A DNA stretch of 64,000 nt from G020348185 sp964525045 (GTDB lineage Bacteria; Nitrospirota; Nitrospiria; Nitrospirales; UBA8639), in contig CAZGFD010000020.1 in the NCBI GenBank assembly GCA_964525045.1, positions 5,697 through 69,696 of the forward strand, given 5' to 3'. The notes under the pieces were generated by a model. That model did no database searches and had not been told where the DNA came from. It was given only the letters and a program-made list of their open reading frames with translations. The position numbers and the translations under genes were made by a program. How positions within the stretch are numbered: position 1 is the first letter of the stretch; each line of letters starts with the position of its first letter. Below are positions 26,148-35,540 of this stretch, piece by piece.

Positions 26148-26600
26148 TCAGTGGGAGGAGAGAGAGCCTCGCTGGCGGTGCTTTGCAGCGATCTTTTTTC
26201 GGAGACGGGCTTTTTCTAAACTGACTTTGGCTTCCTCAACTTCAGAGGGGAGGCCTCCTCGTTCAAGTCGTTCTTCCGCCTTAGCCACGGCAGCCTCAGC
26301 ACGTTCGACATCAATGTCTTCAGCTTTTTCAGCGATTTCGGCTAGTATGGTGACTTTATGAGGCGTCACGTCCGCAAATCCCGACAGGATAGACATGTAC
26401 TCTTTTTGTTCGCCAATTCGATACTCCAGCTCTCCAAGGCGAAGCGTTGTGAGAAAATGGCAATGTCCGGGGAGAACTCCGAAATCTCCCTCGCTACCCG
26501 GGGCTGAGACATAATCCACTTCTTTGCTCACCAGTAAATGGTCGGGTGTCACGACTTCAAGGAGAAGGTTCTTCTGTGAAGCCCCCGTTGTATCAGCCAT
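26148..26600 (-). CDS. atpC: ATP synthase F1 subunit epsilon
   Basis: Epsilon subunit of F1, coupling and regulating catalysis. The N-terminal beta barrel shows LLLEVVTPDHLLVSKEVDYV, GSEGDFGVLPGHCHFL and SGFADVTPHKVTILAE; the C-terminal helical pair follows (EEAKVSLEKARLRK). 150 residues, slightly long with a basic tail. Its start overlaps the atpD stop by one base (TAATG), implying translational coupling. Confidence 0.95.
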   Translation of the reverse strand: MADTTGASQKNLLLEVVTPDHLLVSKEVDYVSAPGSEGDFGVLPGHCHFLTTLRLGELEYRIGEQKEYMSILSGFADVTPHKVTILAEIAEKAEDIDVERAEAAVAKAEERLERGGLPSEVEEAKVSLEKARLRKKIAAKHRQRGSLSSH

Positions 26601-28048
26601 TATCGCTTGATCCCCATTTTTTCGGCTTTTTCCACAACTTCTTCGATCGCCCCGACCATATAAAAGGCCTGCTCTGGCAAGTCGTCATGTTTACCTTCGA
26701 CAATTTCCTTAAAGCTGCGTACGGTATCCGCAAGCTTCACATATTTACCGGGAGTTCCGGTGAAGGCTTCGGCAACATGGAACGGCTGGGATAGAAAACG
26801 TTGAAGTTTTCTGGCGCGGGCAACAATTTGTTTATCGTCTTCCGATAATTCATCCATGCCCAAAATGGCGATGATGTCTTGGAGGTCTTTGTAGCGCTGA
26901 AGCGTTCCCTGGACCTTTTGAACGACGCTGTAGTGTTCTTCGCCTAACACCTGTGGATCCAAAATTCGAGAGGTGGAGTCCAACGGATCCACGGCCGGAT
27001 AAATTCCCAATTCCGCTAACGATCGAGACAACACGGTAGTGGCATCCAGATGGGCAAAAGCGGTGGCCGGCGCCGGATCGGTCAAGTCGTCGGCTGGCAC
27101 ATAAATGGCCTGCACTGACGTAATCGATCCTTTTTTGGTTGAAGTGATTCGTTCTTGAAGGGTGCCCATTTCCGTCCCCAGCGTCGGTTGGTATCCGACA
27201 GCAGAAGGCATGCGCCCCAATAACGCCGAGACCTCCGAACCTGCTTGAGTGAACCGGAAAATATTATCAACAAAGAGCAGCACGTCCTGGCCTTCTTCAT
27301 CACGGAAATATTCAGCGATCGTGAGGCCGGTTAATCCAACCCGGAGCCGGGCTCCCGGCGGCTCATTCATTTGGCCGTACACCAAGGCCGCTTTGGATTT
27401 TGAGTAATCCTTGGGATCGATGACTTTTGACTCTTGCATTTCGTGCCAGAGATCGTTTCCTTCACGAGTGCGTTCGCCCACACCGGCAAATACGGAAAAC
27501 CCACCATGATGCAGGGCAATATTATTGATGAGTTCCATAATGATGACGGTCTTGCCTACACCGGCTCCCCCGAAGAGACCAACTTTCCCACCCTTGGCAT
27601 ACGGCTCGAGGAGATCGACCACTTTGATGCCGGTTTCGAGGACCTCGGTTTTGGTCTCCTGGTCTTCGAGTGCCGGGGCAGGTCGGTGAATCGAATAGGT
27701 TTTTTTCGCCGGAATGGGACCAAACCCATCAACCGGGTCACCTAAGACGTTGACCACTCGTCCCAATGTTTCTTTTCCGACAGGAACCGAAATGGGAGCC
27801 CCGGTATCCTTGACTTCCATCCCTCGCACCAACCCATCGGTAGAAGACATGGCCACCGCCCTCGCGCGATTTTCGCCCAAATGCTGCGCGACCTCCATAG
27901 TCACATTTATGCTCGATTGCCCATCGGTCCCATCACCGGCTCGCTCAATTTTTATGGCGTTAAAAATATTGGGTAATTTCCCTGGTGGGAACTCCACGTC
28001 AACGACCGGGCCGATGACTTGAATGACCTTTCCTGATTCCGTACTCAC
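26600..28048 (-). CDS. atpD: ATP synthase F1 subunit beta
   Basis: Catalytic subunit. Walker A GGAGVGKTV, the GERTREGNDL segment with the catalytic Glu, and ALVYGQMNEPPGARLRVGL are all intact, as is LLFVDNIFRFTQAGSEVSALLGRMPSAVGYQP (two pieces of the conserved core). 482 residues, normal. Embedded in atpH-A-G-D-C order. Confidence 0.98.
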   Translation of the reverse strand: MSTESGKVIQVIGPVVDVEFPPGKLPNIFNAIKIERAGDGTDGQSSINVTMEVAQHLGENRARAVAMSSTDGLVRGMEVKDTGAPISVPVGKETLGRVVNVLGDPVDGFGPIPAKKTYSIHRPAPALEDQETKTEVLETGIKVVDLLEPYAKGGKVGLFGGAGVGKTVIIMELINNIALHHGGFSVFAGVGERTREGNDLWHEMQESKVIDPKDYSKSKAALVYGQMNEPPGARLRVGLTGLTIAEYFRDEEGQDVLLFVDNIFRFTQAGSEVSALLGRMPSAVGYQPTLGTEMGTLQERITSTKKGSITSVQAIYVPADDLTDPAPATAFAHLDATTVLSRSLAELGIYPAVDPLDSTSRILDPQVLGEEHYSVVQKVQGTLQRYKDLQDIIAILGMDELSEDDKQIVARARKLQRFLSQPFHVAEAFTGTPGKYVKLADTVRSFKEIVEGKHDDLPEQAFYMVGAIEEVVEKAEKMGIKR

Positions 28049-28087
28049 AGCCTGCTCCTTCGTTTTGTGTTAGCGTACCCAACCCCG

Positions 28088-28972
28088 TTATTTCAAAGCT
28101 TCCGCACCACCCACAATATCCATCAGTTCCTTGGTGATCGCCGCTTGGCGGGTCTTGTTATAAAATAGGGTAATTTTTTTAATCAGCTCACCGGCATTCC
28201 TGGTTGCTCCATCCATGGCCGTCATTCGCGCAGCTTGTTCCGCGGCCGCCGACTCTAACAACACCCGAAAGGTTTGGACGACGAAATGTCTTGGAAGAAG
28301 CTCTTCCAGTAATTCACTTTCATCGGGCTCAAACAAGTAGGCGCCGAGAGTACTTGGTGCTTCCTCTTCCTTGGCCCCTCCTTGTTCTTCAGGTGATTCG
28401 ATAGGCAACAGTTGCTCGACAATCACTTCCTGCTGCATGACCGATTTAAATTCATTGTAAACGACATAGAGCCGGTCAAAGCTTCCCTGATTGTATTGCT
28501 CGATAATATCCTGTCCAATGTCGAGGGCATGTTCATAACTGAGTCGATCAAAAATCCCTGGCCATTCTTGTCGGATCGTCCATTGGCGGCGTCTAAAGAA
28601 GTCAATACTTTTCCGCCCAGCCAGACTCACGGTGAGTTGCTTCCCTCTCGCCTGCCGCTCGTTGAGAAATTCACTCGCCTGCCGCAGAATGTTGGCATTA
28701 AAGGCTCCGCAGAGACCTCGATCACTCGTGACCACCAGTAATTCGGTTTTATTGCCGTCTCGCCGACCCAATAAAGGATGAGCTGAACGATTGGTTCGCT
28801 CCCCAAGGCGTCCAATAACTTCTCTCAGTTTATGGGCATGAGGCCGCGCCGACAAAATCCGATCTTGCGCCCTTTTCAGTTTGGCGGCGGCCACCATCTT
28901 CATGGCCTTGGTGATCTTTTGGGTATTTTTGATGGAAGCGATCTTGCGCCGGAGACTTTGTAAGCTAGGCAT
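28088..28972 (-). CDS. atpG: ATP synthase F1 subunit gamma
   Basis: Rotor shaft of F1. N-terminal LRRKIASIKNTQKITKAMK and C-terminal MTAMDGATRNAGELIKK with TRQAAITKEL form the two shaft helices; the Rossmann-like middle has VVTSDRGLCGAFN. An acidic insertion near 205-220 (EEQGGAKEEEAPS) is a common variable loop. 294 residues; 22 bases after atpA. Confidence 0.97.
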   Translation of the reverse strand: MPSLQSLRRKIASIKNTQKITKAMKMVAAAKLKRAQDRILSARPHAHKLREVIGRLGERTNRSAHPLLGRRDGNKTELLVVTSDRGLCGAFNANILRQASEFLNERQARGKQLTVSLAGRKSIDFFRRRQWTIRQEWPGIFDRLSYEHALDIGQDIIEQYNQGSFDRLYVVYNEFKSVMQQEVIVEQLLPIESPEEQGGAKEEEAPSTLGAYLFEPDESELLEELLPRHFVVQTFRVLLESAAAEQAARMTAMDGATRNAGELIKKITLFYNKTRQAAITKELMDIVGGAEALK

Positions 28973-28994
28973 AATTTGATTTGTTGTTCAAGGG

Positions 28995-30515
28995 CTAGGC
29001 GGCTTCCTGATAGCCTTTGGCTTTTTTGAATTCAGTAATAATTCCTTTAAGTTGATCGCCGAATTCCTCATCGATTTTTTTCTTGGCAACGACCTCGTCT
29101 CGCAATTTGGGGTGTTTTTCTTTGATATAAGCCAACAGTTCTCCCTCGAACTCCCTGATTTTGTTCACAGGGACATCATCGATAAATCCATTGACGCCGG
29201 CATAAATGGAAAGGACTTGATCGGCCACCGGCATGGGTTTGTATTGATTCTGCTTAAGCAGTTCCACCATCCGGGAGCCTCGGGCTAATTGCGCCTGGGT
29301 CGCCTTATCCAGCTCGCTCCCAAACTGTGCAAATGCGGCCATTTCCCGATATTGCGCCAGGTCCAACCGTAGGGTTCCCGCCACTTGTTTCATGGTTTTG
29401 ATTTGCGCCGCCCCTCCCACACGGGACACCGACAATCCCACATTGATTGCCGGACGGATACCGGAATAGAAGAGATCACTCGCCAGGTAAATTTGCCCGT
29501 CGGTAATTGAAATAACGTTCGTGGGAATATAGGCCGACACGTCTCCGGCCTGGGTTTCAATGATGGGGAGGGCGGTGAGGCTGCCGGCCCCCTTTTCATC
29601 ACTCATTTTCGCCGCCCGCTCCAACAGACGGGAATGTAAAAAGAAGACATCTCCAGGGTACGCTTCACGGCCGGGAGGCCGGCGGAGTAGGAGAGAGAGC
29701 TGACGATAGGCGGTGGCATGTTTGGAAAGGTCATCATACACGATGAGGGCATGTTTCCCATTGTCCCGGAAATACTCTCCGATAGCGACACCGGCATAGG
29801 GAGCAAAAAATTGTAGTGAGGCGGCGTCACTGGCTGTGGCCGACACCACGGTGGTGTAGGCCATGGCTCCGTAATCCTCCAGTGTTTTGACGACTCGGGC
29901 GACCGTAGACCGCTTCTGTCCCACGGCGACATAAATACAATACACATTCAATCCTTTTTGATTGATAATGGTATCGACAGCAATCGCGGTTTTGCCGGTC
30001 TGCCGGTCACCAATAATCAACTCCCGCTGCCCCCGACCAATCGGAATCATGGCATCAATCGCTTTCAATCCCGTTTGCAGGGGTTCGCCAACGGATTGTC
30101 TCTCGACCACACCGGGAGCCCTGACCTCAATGAGTCTCGACTCCTTGCTTTGAATCGGACCTTTACCATCAATGGGTAGACCAATCGCGTCAACCACCCG
30201 TCCAACCAAGGCTTCGCCGACCGGCACCTCGGCGATTCTACCGGTTCGCTTAACAGGATCACCCTCCCGAATTCCCGTATCCTCTCCGAGTAGCACGGCT
30301 CCCACGCTATCCTCTTCCAGATTCAGCGCCATGCCAAAAAGATTTCCCGGGAATTCCAACAACTCGCCCGACATCGCCCCTTCTAACCCATAAATCTTGG
30401 CAATATTGTCGCCGACCTGAATCACATAGCCTTTTTCCTTGACGTCGACCCGTTGATCAAAGCCTTTGATTTTTTCTTGAATGATGGAACTGATTTCTTC
30501 TGCCTTAATCTGCAT
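28995..30515 (-). CDS. atpA: ATP synthase F1 subunit alpha
   Basis: Non-catalytic nucleotide-binding subunit: Walker A GDRQTGKTAIAVD, VRAPGVVERQSVGEPLQTG, and the ALPIIETQAGDVSAYIPTN stretch. 506 residues, intact. Separated from atpH by only three bases. Confidence 0.98.
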   Translation of the reverse strand: MQIKAEEISSIIQEKIKGFDQRVDVKEKGYVIQVGDNIAKIYGLEGAMSGELLEFPGNLFGMALNLEEDSVGAVLLGEDTGIREGDPVKRTGRIAEVPVGEALVGRVVDAIGLPIDGKGPIQSKESRLIEVRAPGVVERQSVGEPLQTGLKAIDAMIPIGRGQRELIIGDRQTGKTAIAVDTIINQKGLNVYCIYVAVGQKRSTVARVVKTLEDYGAMAYTTVVSATASDAASLQFFAPYAGVAIGEYFRDNGKHALIVYDDLSKHATAYRQLSLLLRRPPGREAYPGDVFFLHSRLLERAAKMSDEKGAGSLTALPIIETQAGDVSAYIPTNVISITDGQIYLASDLFYSGIRPAINVGLSVSRVGGAAQIKTMKQVAGTLRLDLAQYREMAAFAQFGSELDKATQAQLARGSRMVELLKQNQYKPMPVADQVLSIYAGVNGFIDDVPVNKIREFEGELLAYIKEKHPKLRDEVVAKKKIDEEFGDQLKGIITEFKKAKGYQEAA

Positions 30516-30518
30516 GAT

Positions 30519-31058
30519 CTACCCCTTTTCCAGGAGGGCTCGCATATTCGCTAATTTTCCCCTCACTGTGTTGTCATAGACTCTACTCCCGATACGAATT
30601 TCGAGGCCCGCAATCAAGTTTGGGTCTGTATGAAACGTGATTGTCACGTCCCGTTGAAGTCGACTCCCCAGTTGAGCTTGGATTTCCTTTTTCTCATTTG
30701 CGGACATATCTTTTGCCGACGCGACCCACACATGCTGCAACTGTTTTTGCTGATCAACAATCTCACCAAATGCTTCGGCAATTTCGGGGAGGAATCCAAC
30801 ACGATTTTTCTTTAATAACTGTCCTAAAAATTCCTTCATCAGGGGTGGGGATTTAACTTTTTTATTGAGCTCGTCCAGCACCCCCTCCTTTTCTTCAAGG
30901 GAAAACACCGGAGAGGCCAGCACGTGTTTAAAGGCTTGGGATTGATGAAGAAAACTGGAAAAATCCAGCAATGCACTACGTGCAGTTTCTACATTCGAGG
31001 CGTCGAGCAAATTGAACAATGCTGACGCGTAACGACGCGCCACAGTCTTTTTGTTCAC
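30519..31058 (-). CDS. atpH: ATP synthase subunit delta
   Basis: OSCP-like subunit linking F1 to the peripheral stalk. N-terminal VARRYASALFNL and C-terminal DPNLIAGLEIRIGSRVYDNT RV-type motif (IAGLEIRIGSRVYD) are typical. 179 residues. It is the first gene of this cluster; the Fo genes (a, c, b) that often precede it are not in the window. Confidence 0.94.
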   Translation of the reverse strand: MNKKTVARRYASALFNLLDASNVETARSALLDFSSFLHQSQAFKHVLASPVFSLEEKEGVLDELNKKVKSPPLMKEFLGQLLKKNRVGFLPEIAEAFGEIVDQQKQLQHVWVASAKDMSANEKKEIQAQLGSRLQRDVTITFHTDPNLIAGLEIRIGSRVYDNTVRGKLANMRALLEKG

Positions 31059-31181
31059 GGTTTAAAGAGACTCCGGACTGTTTTTAGTGCATGAGAGACT
31101 AGGTGAGCAAAGCGAACAAAACTAGCATGGGCAGGAAGGCCTGTCAACCGAATCGGCCAGATGGAACATCTGGCGATTCGG

Positions 31182-31295
31182 ATCTCATATTTCATATCTC
31201 AAATTTAAAAAAAAGGACCTAACATGAGAAATCAGAAATTTGAGATCCAATGCCCCACTGGTATTCTGAGATTTGAAAGTTGAGATTTGAGATTC
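31182..31295. repeat. Inverted heptad arrays between atpH and mnmA
   Basis: 31182-31209 holds ATCTCAT, ATTTCAT, ATCTCAA, ATTTAAA; 31268-31295 holds GAGATTT, GAAAGTT, GAGATTT, GAGATTC. The arms are complementary and could fold into a long hairpin spanning about 115 bases. Confidence 0.8.
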
Positions 31296-31303
31296 TACCC
31301 CCC

Positions 31304-32497
31304 CTAGGGTAAACCAGACTTGTTTGATCCAGGCCTCGGAAAAGCAGTCTGCCCGTTCACTTGCTCGTCCCGCGGGGGTAGACTTGGTTGAATGATTCCA
31401 CCCCCCAGGACTCGATTTCCCTGGTAAAACACGGCGGATTGCCCGGGGCTTAAAGCCATCTGAGGGGAGTGAAAGGTAATCAGGACGGTCTCTTCATCAA
31501 TCCACTTGAGGGTGGCTGAAACGGGAGCCGAGGCGTATCGAATCTTCACGGCAATTTCGACCCCATTCTCGAGGCCTCCCATGTCGAAAATGTGAAGTTC
31601 CGAAACGTGGCAACTCTCAATCATCAATTCATCTCGGGATCCGAGAACTACCGTGTTCGTTTCGGGGATAACCCGTTGAACATAGACCCGTTCACCAAAT
31701 GCGACACCGAGTCCCTTTCGCTGGCCGGGCGTGTAAAAGGGAACTCCTTCGTGCTGACCGATTGTCATCCCTTTGGTATTTGTGAAATTCCCCGGCTTTA
31801 TCTGAATTGGTGTATTTTCCTTAATAAAAACTCTGTAATCTCCCTGGGTAACGAAACAGATTTCCTGGCTCTCGTTTAATTCTTCGGTTGGCAATCCCAT
31901 GGCCTCGGCACGACGCCAGACCTCAGACTTAGGCATCTCCCCCACGGGGAATAGGGTCTTTGCGAGCCAGGACGGAGGAAGACGATACAAAAAATAGGAT
32001 TGATCCTTTTTCCCATCGTTGGCTTTCAGTAAGGTCGTGGTCCCGTCTTGGGATTTCTGTACTCGGGCATAGTGACCGGTGGCGACAAAGTCGGCGCCCC
32101 GGTCGATTGCAAGTTGGTAAAGGGAACCGAACTTCACCCGCTCATTGCAACGCACACATGGATTGGGCGTGGTTCCGGTCAAATACCCCTGGATAAAATC
32201 ATCAACAACCCCCTTTTGGAAGCCTTCTCGAGCATCGACCACTTCATGTTGAATGTTAAGGAGTTTGGCCACATGTTTCGCAATACCAACTTTACAACAC
32301 CCACGCTCTTGCCAGCGCTTGGAAACAGCGACAGACTCATCCTCATTTTCCCAAACCTGTAGAGTAATCCCATGAACGTGATAACCCTGCTCTACCAGTA
32401 GCGCCGCTGCCACAGAGCTATCAACCCCACCGCTCATGCCCAGTAGCACGGTTCCACGATCAGCCTTCGTTGAATTGCCGAAATTTTCTGCCTTCAT
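31304..32497 (-). CDS. mnmA: tRNA 2-thiouridine synthase MnmA
   Basis: Thiolates C2 of wobble U34 in tRNA-Lys/Glu/Gln. N-type PP-loop LLGMSGGVDSSVAAALL activates the base with ATP; catalytic cysteines lie in TPNPCVRCNERVKF and ESQEICFVTQGDYR. 397 residues with a C-terminal tail (DEQVNGQTAFPRPGSNKSG) slightly longer than usual. Ten bases after the bactofilin gene. It is functionally linked to MnmE/MnmG in this window and perhaps to the DsrE/DsrH-like pair at 44.2 kb. Confidence 0.97.
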   Translation of the reverse strand: MKAENFGNSTKADRGTVLLGMSGGVDSSVAAALLVEQGYHVHGITLQVWENEDESVAVSKRWQERGCCKVGIAKHVAKLLNIQHEVVDAREGFQKGVVDDFIQGYLTGTTPNPCVRCNERVKFGSLYQLAIDRGADFVATGHYARVQKSQDGTTTLLKANDGKKDQSYFLYRLPPSWLAKTLFPVGEMPKSEVWRRAEAMGLPTEELNESQEICFVTQGDYRVFIKENTPIQIKPGNFTNTKGMTIGQHEGVPFYTPGQRKGLGVAFGERVYVQRVIPETNTVVLGSRDELMIESCHVSELHIFDMGGLENGVEIAVKIRYASAPVSATLKWIDEETVLITFHSPQMALSPGQSAVFYQGNRVLGGGIIQPSLPPRDEQVNGQTAFPRPGSNKSGLP

Positions 32498-32507
32498 CTC
32501 TCACATC

Positions 32508-32957
32508 CTAACCGACTTTAAGGGCTTGATCCTCGGGCTTTTCGTTTCCAACTTGAGAATGATTTACCTCAGTCGGCGTTTCCGGCACTCCGCCCATATC
32601 ACACCGACCCTGAAAATAGACCCCTTCCTCCATGGAAAAGGATGGAGAAGACACATCACCAATAAGGACCGATGATTTCAATAGTTGAACTTTATGGGTC
32701 GCGGTGATGGTGGCTTCTATCCGACCGCCATTTATGATAGTACCCCCCCTAATGATCCCTTTGACAATAGCATGTTCACCGATGATAAGCGTATCATCGG
32801 CGTTGATTTCTCCCTCAAGGCGACCGTCGACCCGAACCGTCCCTTCGAAGTGGGCCTTCCCCTTAATATCCACTTCCCTCCCCAGGTAGGTATAATTTTC
32901 ATCTCCGAACGTCGCTTCTTTTTTCTGCTTTCCCTTCTCACCCCACATTTTCATCAT
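32508..32957 (-). CDS. Bactofilin
   Basis: Polymer-forming cytoskeletal protein (DUF583). The beta-helix core repeats glycine/Ile turns: TYLGREVDIKGKAHFEG, VRVDGRLEGEI, DDTLIIGEHAIVKGIIRGG and INGGRIEATITA. 149 residues, with flexible ends, as usual. Its place next to parAB suits a role in chromosome or pole organisation, seen for bactofilins elsewhere, but this is inference. Confidence 0.9.
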   Translation of the reverse strand: MMKMWGEKGKQKKEATFGDENYTYLGREVDIKGKAHFEGTVRVDGRLEGEINADDTLIIGEHAIVKGIIRGGTIINGGRIEATITATHKVQLLKSSVLIGDVSSPSFSMEEGVYFQGRCDMGGVPETPTEVNHSQVGNEKPEDQALKVG

Positions 32958-33050
32958 CCTCCCACATATTATCAGTTCAATTCTTAGTCAATAACATTAA
33001 AATTCAACAACTTATACATAATCAAGACCATTGGAGAATCCTGAAAATTT

Positions 33051-33902
33051 TTATTCTAGGATGATCTCGGCTATTCGACTAAGATCCTCGTCTGAGAAGA
33101 AATGAATCACAATCTGACCCCCTCGTTGCCCTTTTGCGATCTTAACCTTGGTTTCAAGCTTTTTCTTGAGTTGTTCTTCAACAGGAAACACTTGTTTCCT
33201 TGAAGATTTTCCCATGGGCTGTTTATTCTCTTTTTTCTTTAACCCCTCGACCAGTAATTCGGTCTGGCGCACCGACAATTGATCCCTTACGATTTTTCCG
33301 GCTACGGATAGCTGGTCCTCAACATTCGACATTCCAGCCAAAACCTTGGCATGACCAAGCATAACATGTTGTTTTTCAATAAGTTTTTGGACTTCATTTG
33401 GCAATGAGACAAGCCGAATAATATTGGCAACAGAGGAACGATCTTTACCGATTGCCTCTCCAACCTGATCCTGGGTTAAGCCGAATTCAGCTACAAGACG
33501 GGAATAGGCCCTGGCCTCTTCCATTGGATTGAGCCCCTGCCTTTGTATGTTCTCTACCAAAGCCAGGACCAGGGACTTTTCATCATTGGAGACCCTTACC
33601 AGGGCAGAGACTGAAGAAAGCCCCGCGAGTTTTGCCGCTCTCCATCTCCTTTCCCCGGCCACGAGTTCAAACGATCCATCGCCGATTCGCCGCACCACGA
33701 TCGGTTGGAGCATTCCAGTCTCTTTTAGTGACTGAGCTAACTCCTGGAGTTCCTGTTCTCCAAAAAGTGTCCTCGGTTGGCTTCGGTTTGGGATGATTTT
33801 GTCAAGAGGTATTTCCAGAACCTCAGGCCCCATACCCGCTGCAACATACTTCTTTTCAGGCAGAAGAGCCTGCAGACCTTTCCCAAGTGCCTTCTTTTCC
33901 AT
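33051..33902 (-). CDS. parB: Chromosome partition protein ParB
   Basis: CTP-dependent clamp that loads at parS and spreads. ParB/Sulfiredoxin-type N-domain with GSFELVAGERRWRAAKLAG (CTP-binding box), then the helix-turn-helix GLTQDQVGEAIGKDRSSVAN that reads parS, and a C-terminal dimerisation part. 283 residues. Its start overlaps the end of parA by 47 bases. Two perfect parS sites lie 0.7-1.6 kb upstream. Confidence 0.97.
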   Translation of the reverse strand: MEKKALGKGLQALLPEKKYVAAGMGPEVLEIPLDKIIPNRSQPRTLFGEQELQELAQSLKETGMLQPIVVRRIGDGSFELVAGERRWRAAKLAGLSSVSALVRVSNDEKSLVLALVENIQRQGLNPMEEARAYSRLVAEFGLTQDQVGEAIGKDRSSVANIIRLVSLPNEVQKLIEKQHVMLGHAKVLAGMSNVEDQLSVAGKIVRDQLSVRQTELLVEGLKKKENKQPMGKSSRKQVFPVEEQLKKKLETKVKIAKGQRGGQIVIHFFSDEDLSRIAEIILE

Positions 33903-34650
33903 GACTGATGATCTCCTTGGCCAGTTCTAGATATGAACAAGATCCGGCGGAAGTGGAATTATACAATACTGCAGGTTTCCCATAACTTGGGGCCTCCGCC
34001 AGGGAAACATTTCGTGGGATCACAGTTTCATACACCTTCCCTTGAAAATACTCTCGAATTTCACCAATGACCTGACGGGAAAGGTTTATTCGAGAATCAA
34101 ACATAGTCAAGACAATCCCCTCCAACTCCAATTCAGGATTTAACGATTCCTTCACCAGATCGATATTCCCCATTAACCTGCCCAATCCTTCCATGGCATA
34201 ATATTCACATTGGACCGGAATCAGAACCGATGATGCGGCAACCAATGCATTCACGGTCAAGAGACCAAGGGCCGGAGGACAATCTAATACCACCAACTCA
34301 TAGTTTTCAGAAATTCCCTTTAATACCTGCTTTAATACGGATTCTCGATCTTCAACATTGGCGAGTTCCACTTCAGCCCCAACGAGATCGGAACTTGAGG
34401 GAATCATGGAAAGGCCTGAAATCCCAGTCTCTACCATAGATCCGTCTAGGGCCTTTCGAGCTACCAGGCAATCATATATTGTTGGATTTGGAGACTGAAT
34501 TCCCATCCCGCTCGTGGCATTAGCTTGGGGGTCCAGGTCAACCAAAAGGACTCGATGGTGTGTGATGGCAAAAGCAGCGGAGAGATTGACAGAAGTTGTT
34601 GTTTTTCCAACACCTCCCTTTTGATTAGCTACCGCGATTATCTTGCCCAA
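33856..34650 (-). CDS. parA: Chromosome partition ATPase ParA/Soj
   Basis: Deviant Walker ATPase that moves ParB-parS complexes. Deviant Walker A KGGVGKTTTSVN with the signature lysine, VLLVDLDPQANATSG, and LVVLDCPPALGLLTVNAL. 264 residues, chromosomal (Soj) type without an N-terminal DNA-binding domain. A parS site sits 21 bases upstream of its start, so ParB may autoregulate the operon. Confidence 0.96.
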   Translation of the reverse strand: MGKIIAVANQKGGVGKTTTSVNLSAAFAITHHRVLLVDLDPQANATSGMGIQSPNPTIYDCLVARKALDGSMVETGISGLSMIPSSSDLVGAEVELANVEDRESVLKQVLKGISENYELVVLDCPPALGLLTVNALVAASSVLIPVQCEYYAMEGLGRLMGNIDLVKESLNPELELEGIVLTMFDSRINLSRQVIGEIREYFQGKVYETVIPRNVSLAEAPSYGKPAVLYNSTSAGSCSYLELAKEIISHGKEGTWERSAGSSA

Positions 34651-34670
34651 ATCATGAACTCCATCCGGAT

Positions 34671-34686
34671 TGTTCCACGTGGAACA
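34671..34686. promoter_or_regulatory. parS site 1
   Basis: Perfect 16-bp palindrome TGTTCCACGTGGAACA, matching the parS consensus (TGTTNCACGTGNAACA). Located just upstream of parA. Confidence 0.93.
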
Positions 34687-34823
34687 ATTTGTATTTGCAG
34701 TATTTTATTTATACTAATCTTATTAATAATTACAACCTTTTAATTGGATTGGGAAACCAGAGAATGAAAATATTCACGGTTGGAGGCAAAATCTGGAAAA
34801 TCCTTTGCTTTTAACTTGAAAAT

Positions 34824-35486
34824 TTATTCTTGCAGTGAGCTCAATATCGATAGAACTCTTTTCCCATATTTATTTGGAAGTGCATAATCAATTTCTCTCT
34901 CAACTTTCATGCCCCAGTTTTCCCCGCATGAAACCAAAATCTTTGATCGACAGAGTACGGCTCTTCCTGATTCCCTTAATAGGGAACTGGCCTCGGGAAA
35001 GATGGAATCCGGCTTTATGGCTCGGGCAAAGGCTTTATCGTACCTTATATTAAATGAGCCATCTTGATAAAGGTCTTGGACTGAGCGGGAGATGACATGA
35101 ATATTCTTGAGATTGAGAGTGCCTATTATATGATGTATGAATGCGGTTTTTTTTAATCTTGGTTCAAGCAAAGTAATTTTTAGTTCGGGATAGGCAATTT
35201 TCAGGGGAATTCCTGGGAACCCGGCACCGCTACCAATATCAATAATTGATTCATTTTTTTCAGGACCTAGAGCCAGCCCGCATGCCAATGAATCCACAAA
35301 CAACTCGATAACCATATCGAGTTCGTTTTTTAGACCTGTGAGGTTTACTTTTTTATTCCATTCGGTCAATTCTCTTAAGAAAATCAAGAATGTATTGATT
35401 GATTCGCGGGATAAGGGACAAGATACCGCCTTCCCACCCTCAAAAATTACTTCTTCTAGACTTACTCCATGTTCCACGTGGAACAT
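34824..35486 (-). CDS. rsmG: 16S rRNA G527 methyltransferase RsmG
   Basis: Methylates G527 of 16S rRNA at N7 using SAM. SAM site SIIDIGSGAGFPGIPLKIAYP and the substrate motif RAIKP are present. 220 residues. Its first residues MFHVEH are encoded by a parS site (35470-35485), a known coincidence in bacteria where parS overlaps this gene. Between mnmG and parA, as in many genomes. Confidence 0.94.
   Translation of the reverse strand: MFHVEHGVSLEEVIFEGGKAVSCPLSRESINTFLIFLRELTEWNKKVNLTGLKNELDMVIELFVDSLACGLALGPEKNESIIDIGSGAGFPGIPLKIAYPELKITLLEPRLKKTAFIHHIIGTLNLKNIHVISRSVQDLYQDGSFNIRYDKAFARAIKPDSIFPEASSLLRESGRAVLCRSKILVSCGENWGMKVEREIDYALPNKYGKRVLSILSSLQE
35470..35485. promoter_or_regulatory. parS site 2, inside the rsmG start
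   Basis: Second perfect TGTTCCACGTGGAACA palindrome, 799 bp from the first, overlapping codons 1-6 of rsmG. Confidence 0.93.
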
Positions 35487-35540
35487 CCATATACCATAAG
35501 CGAAATCTTTACAAATACATGGGTTAGGACATTATCCTTT

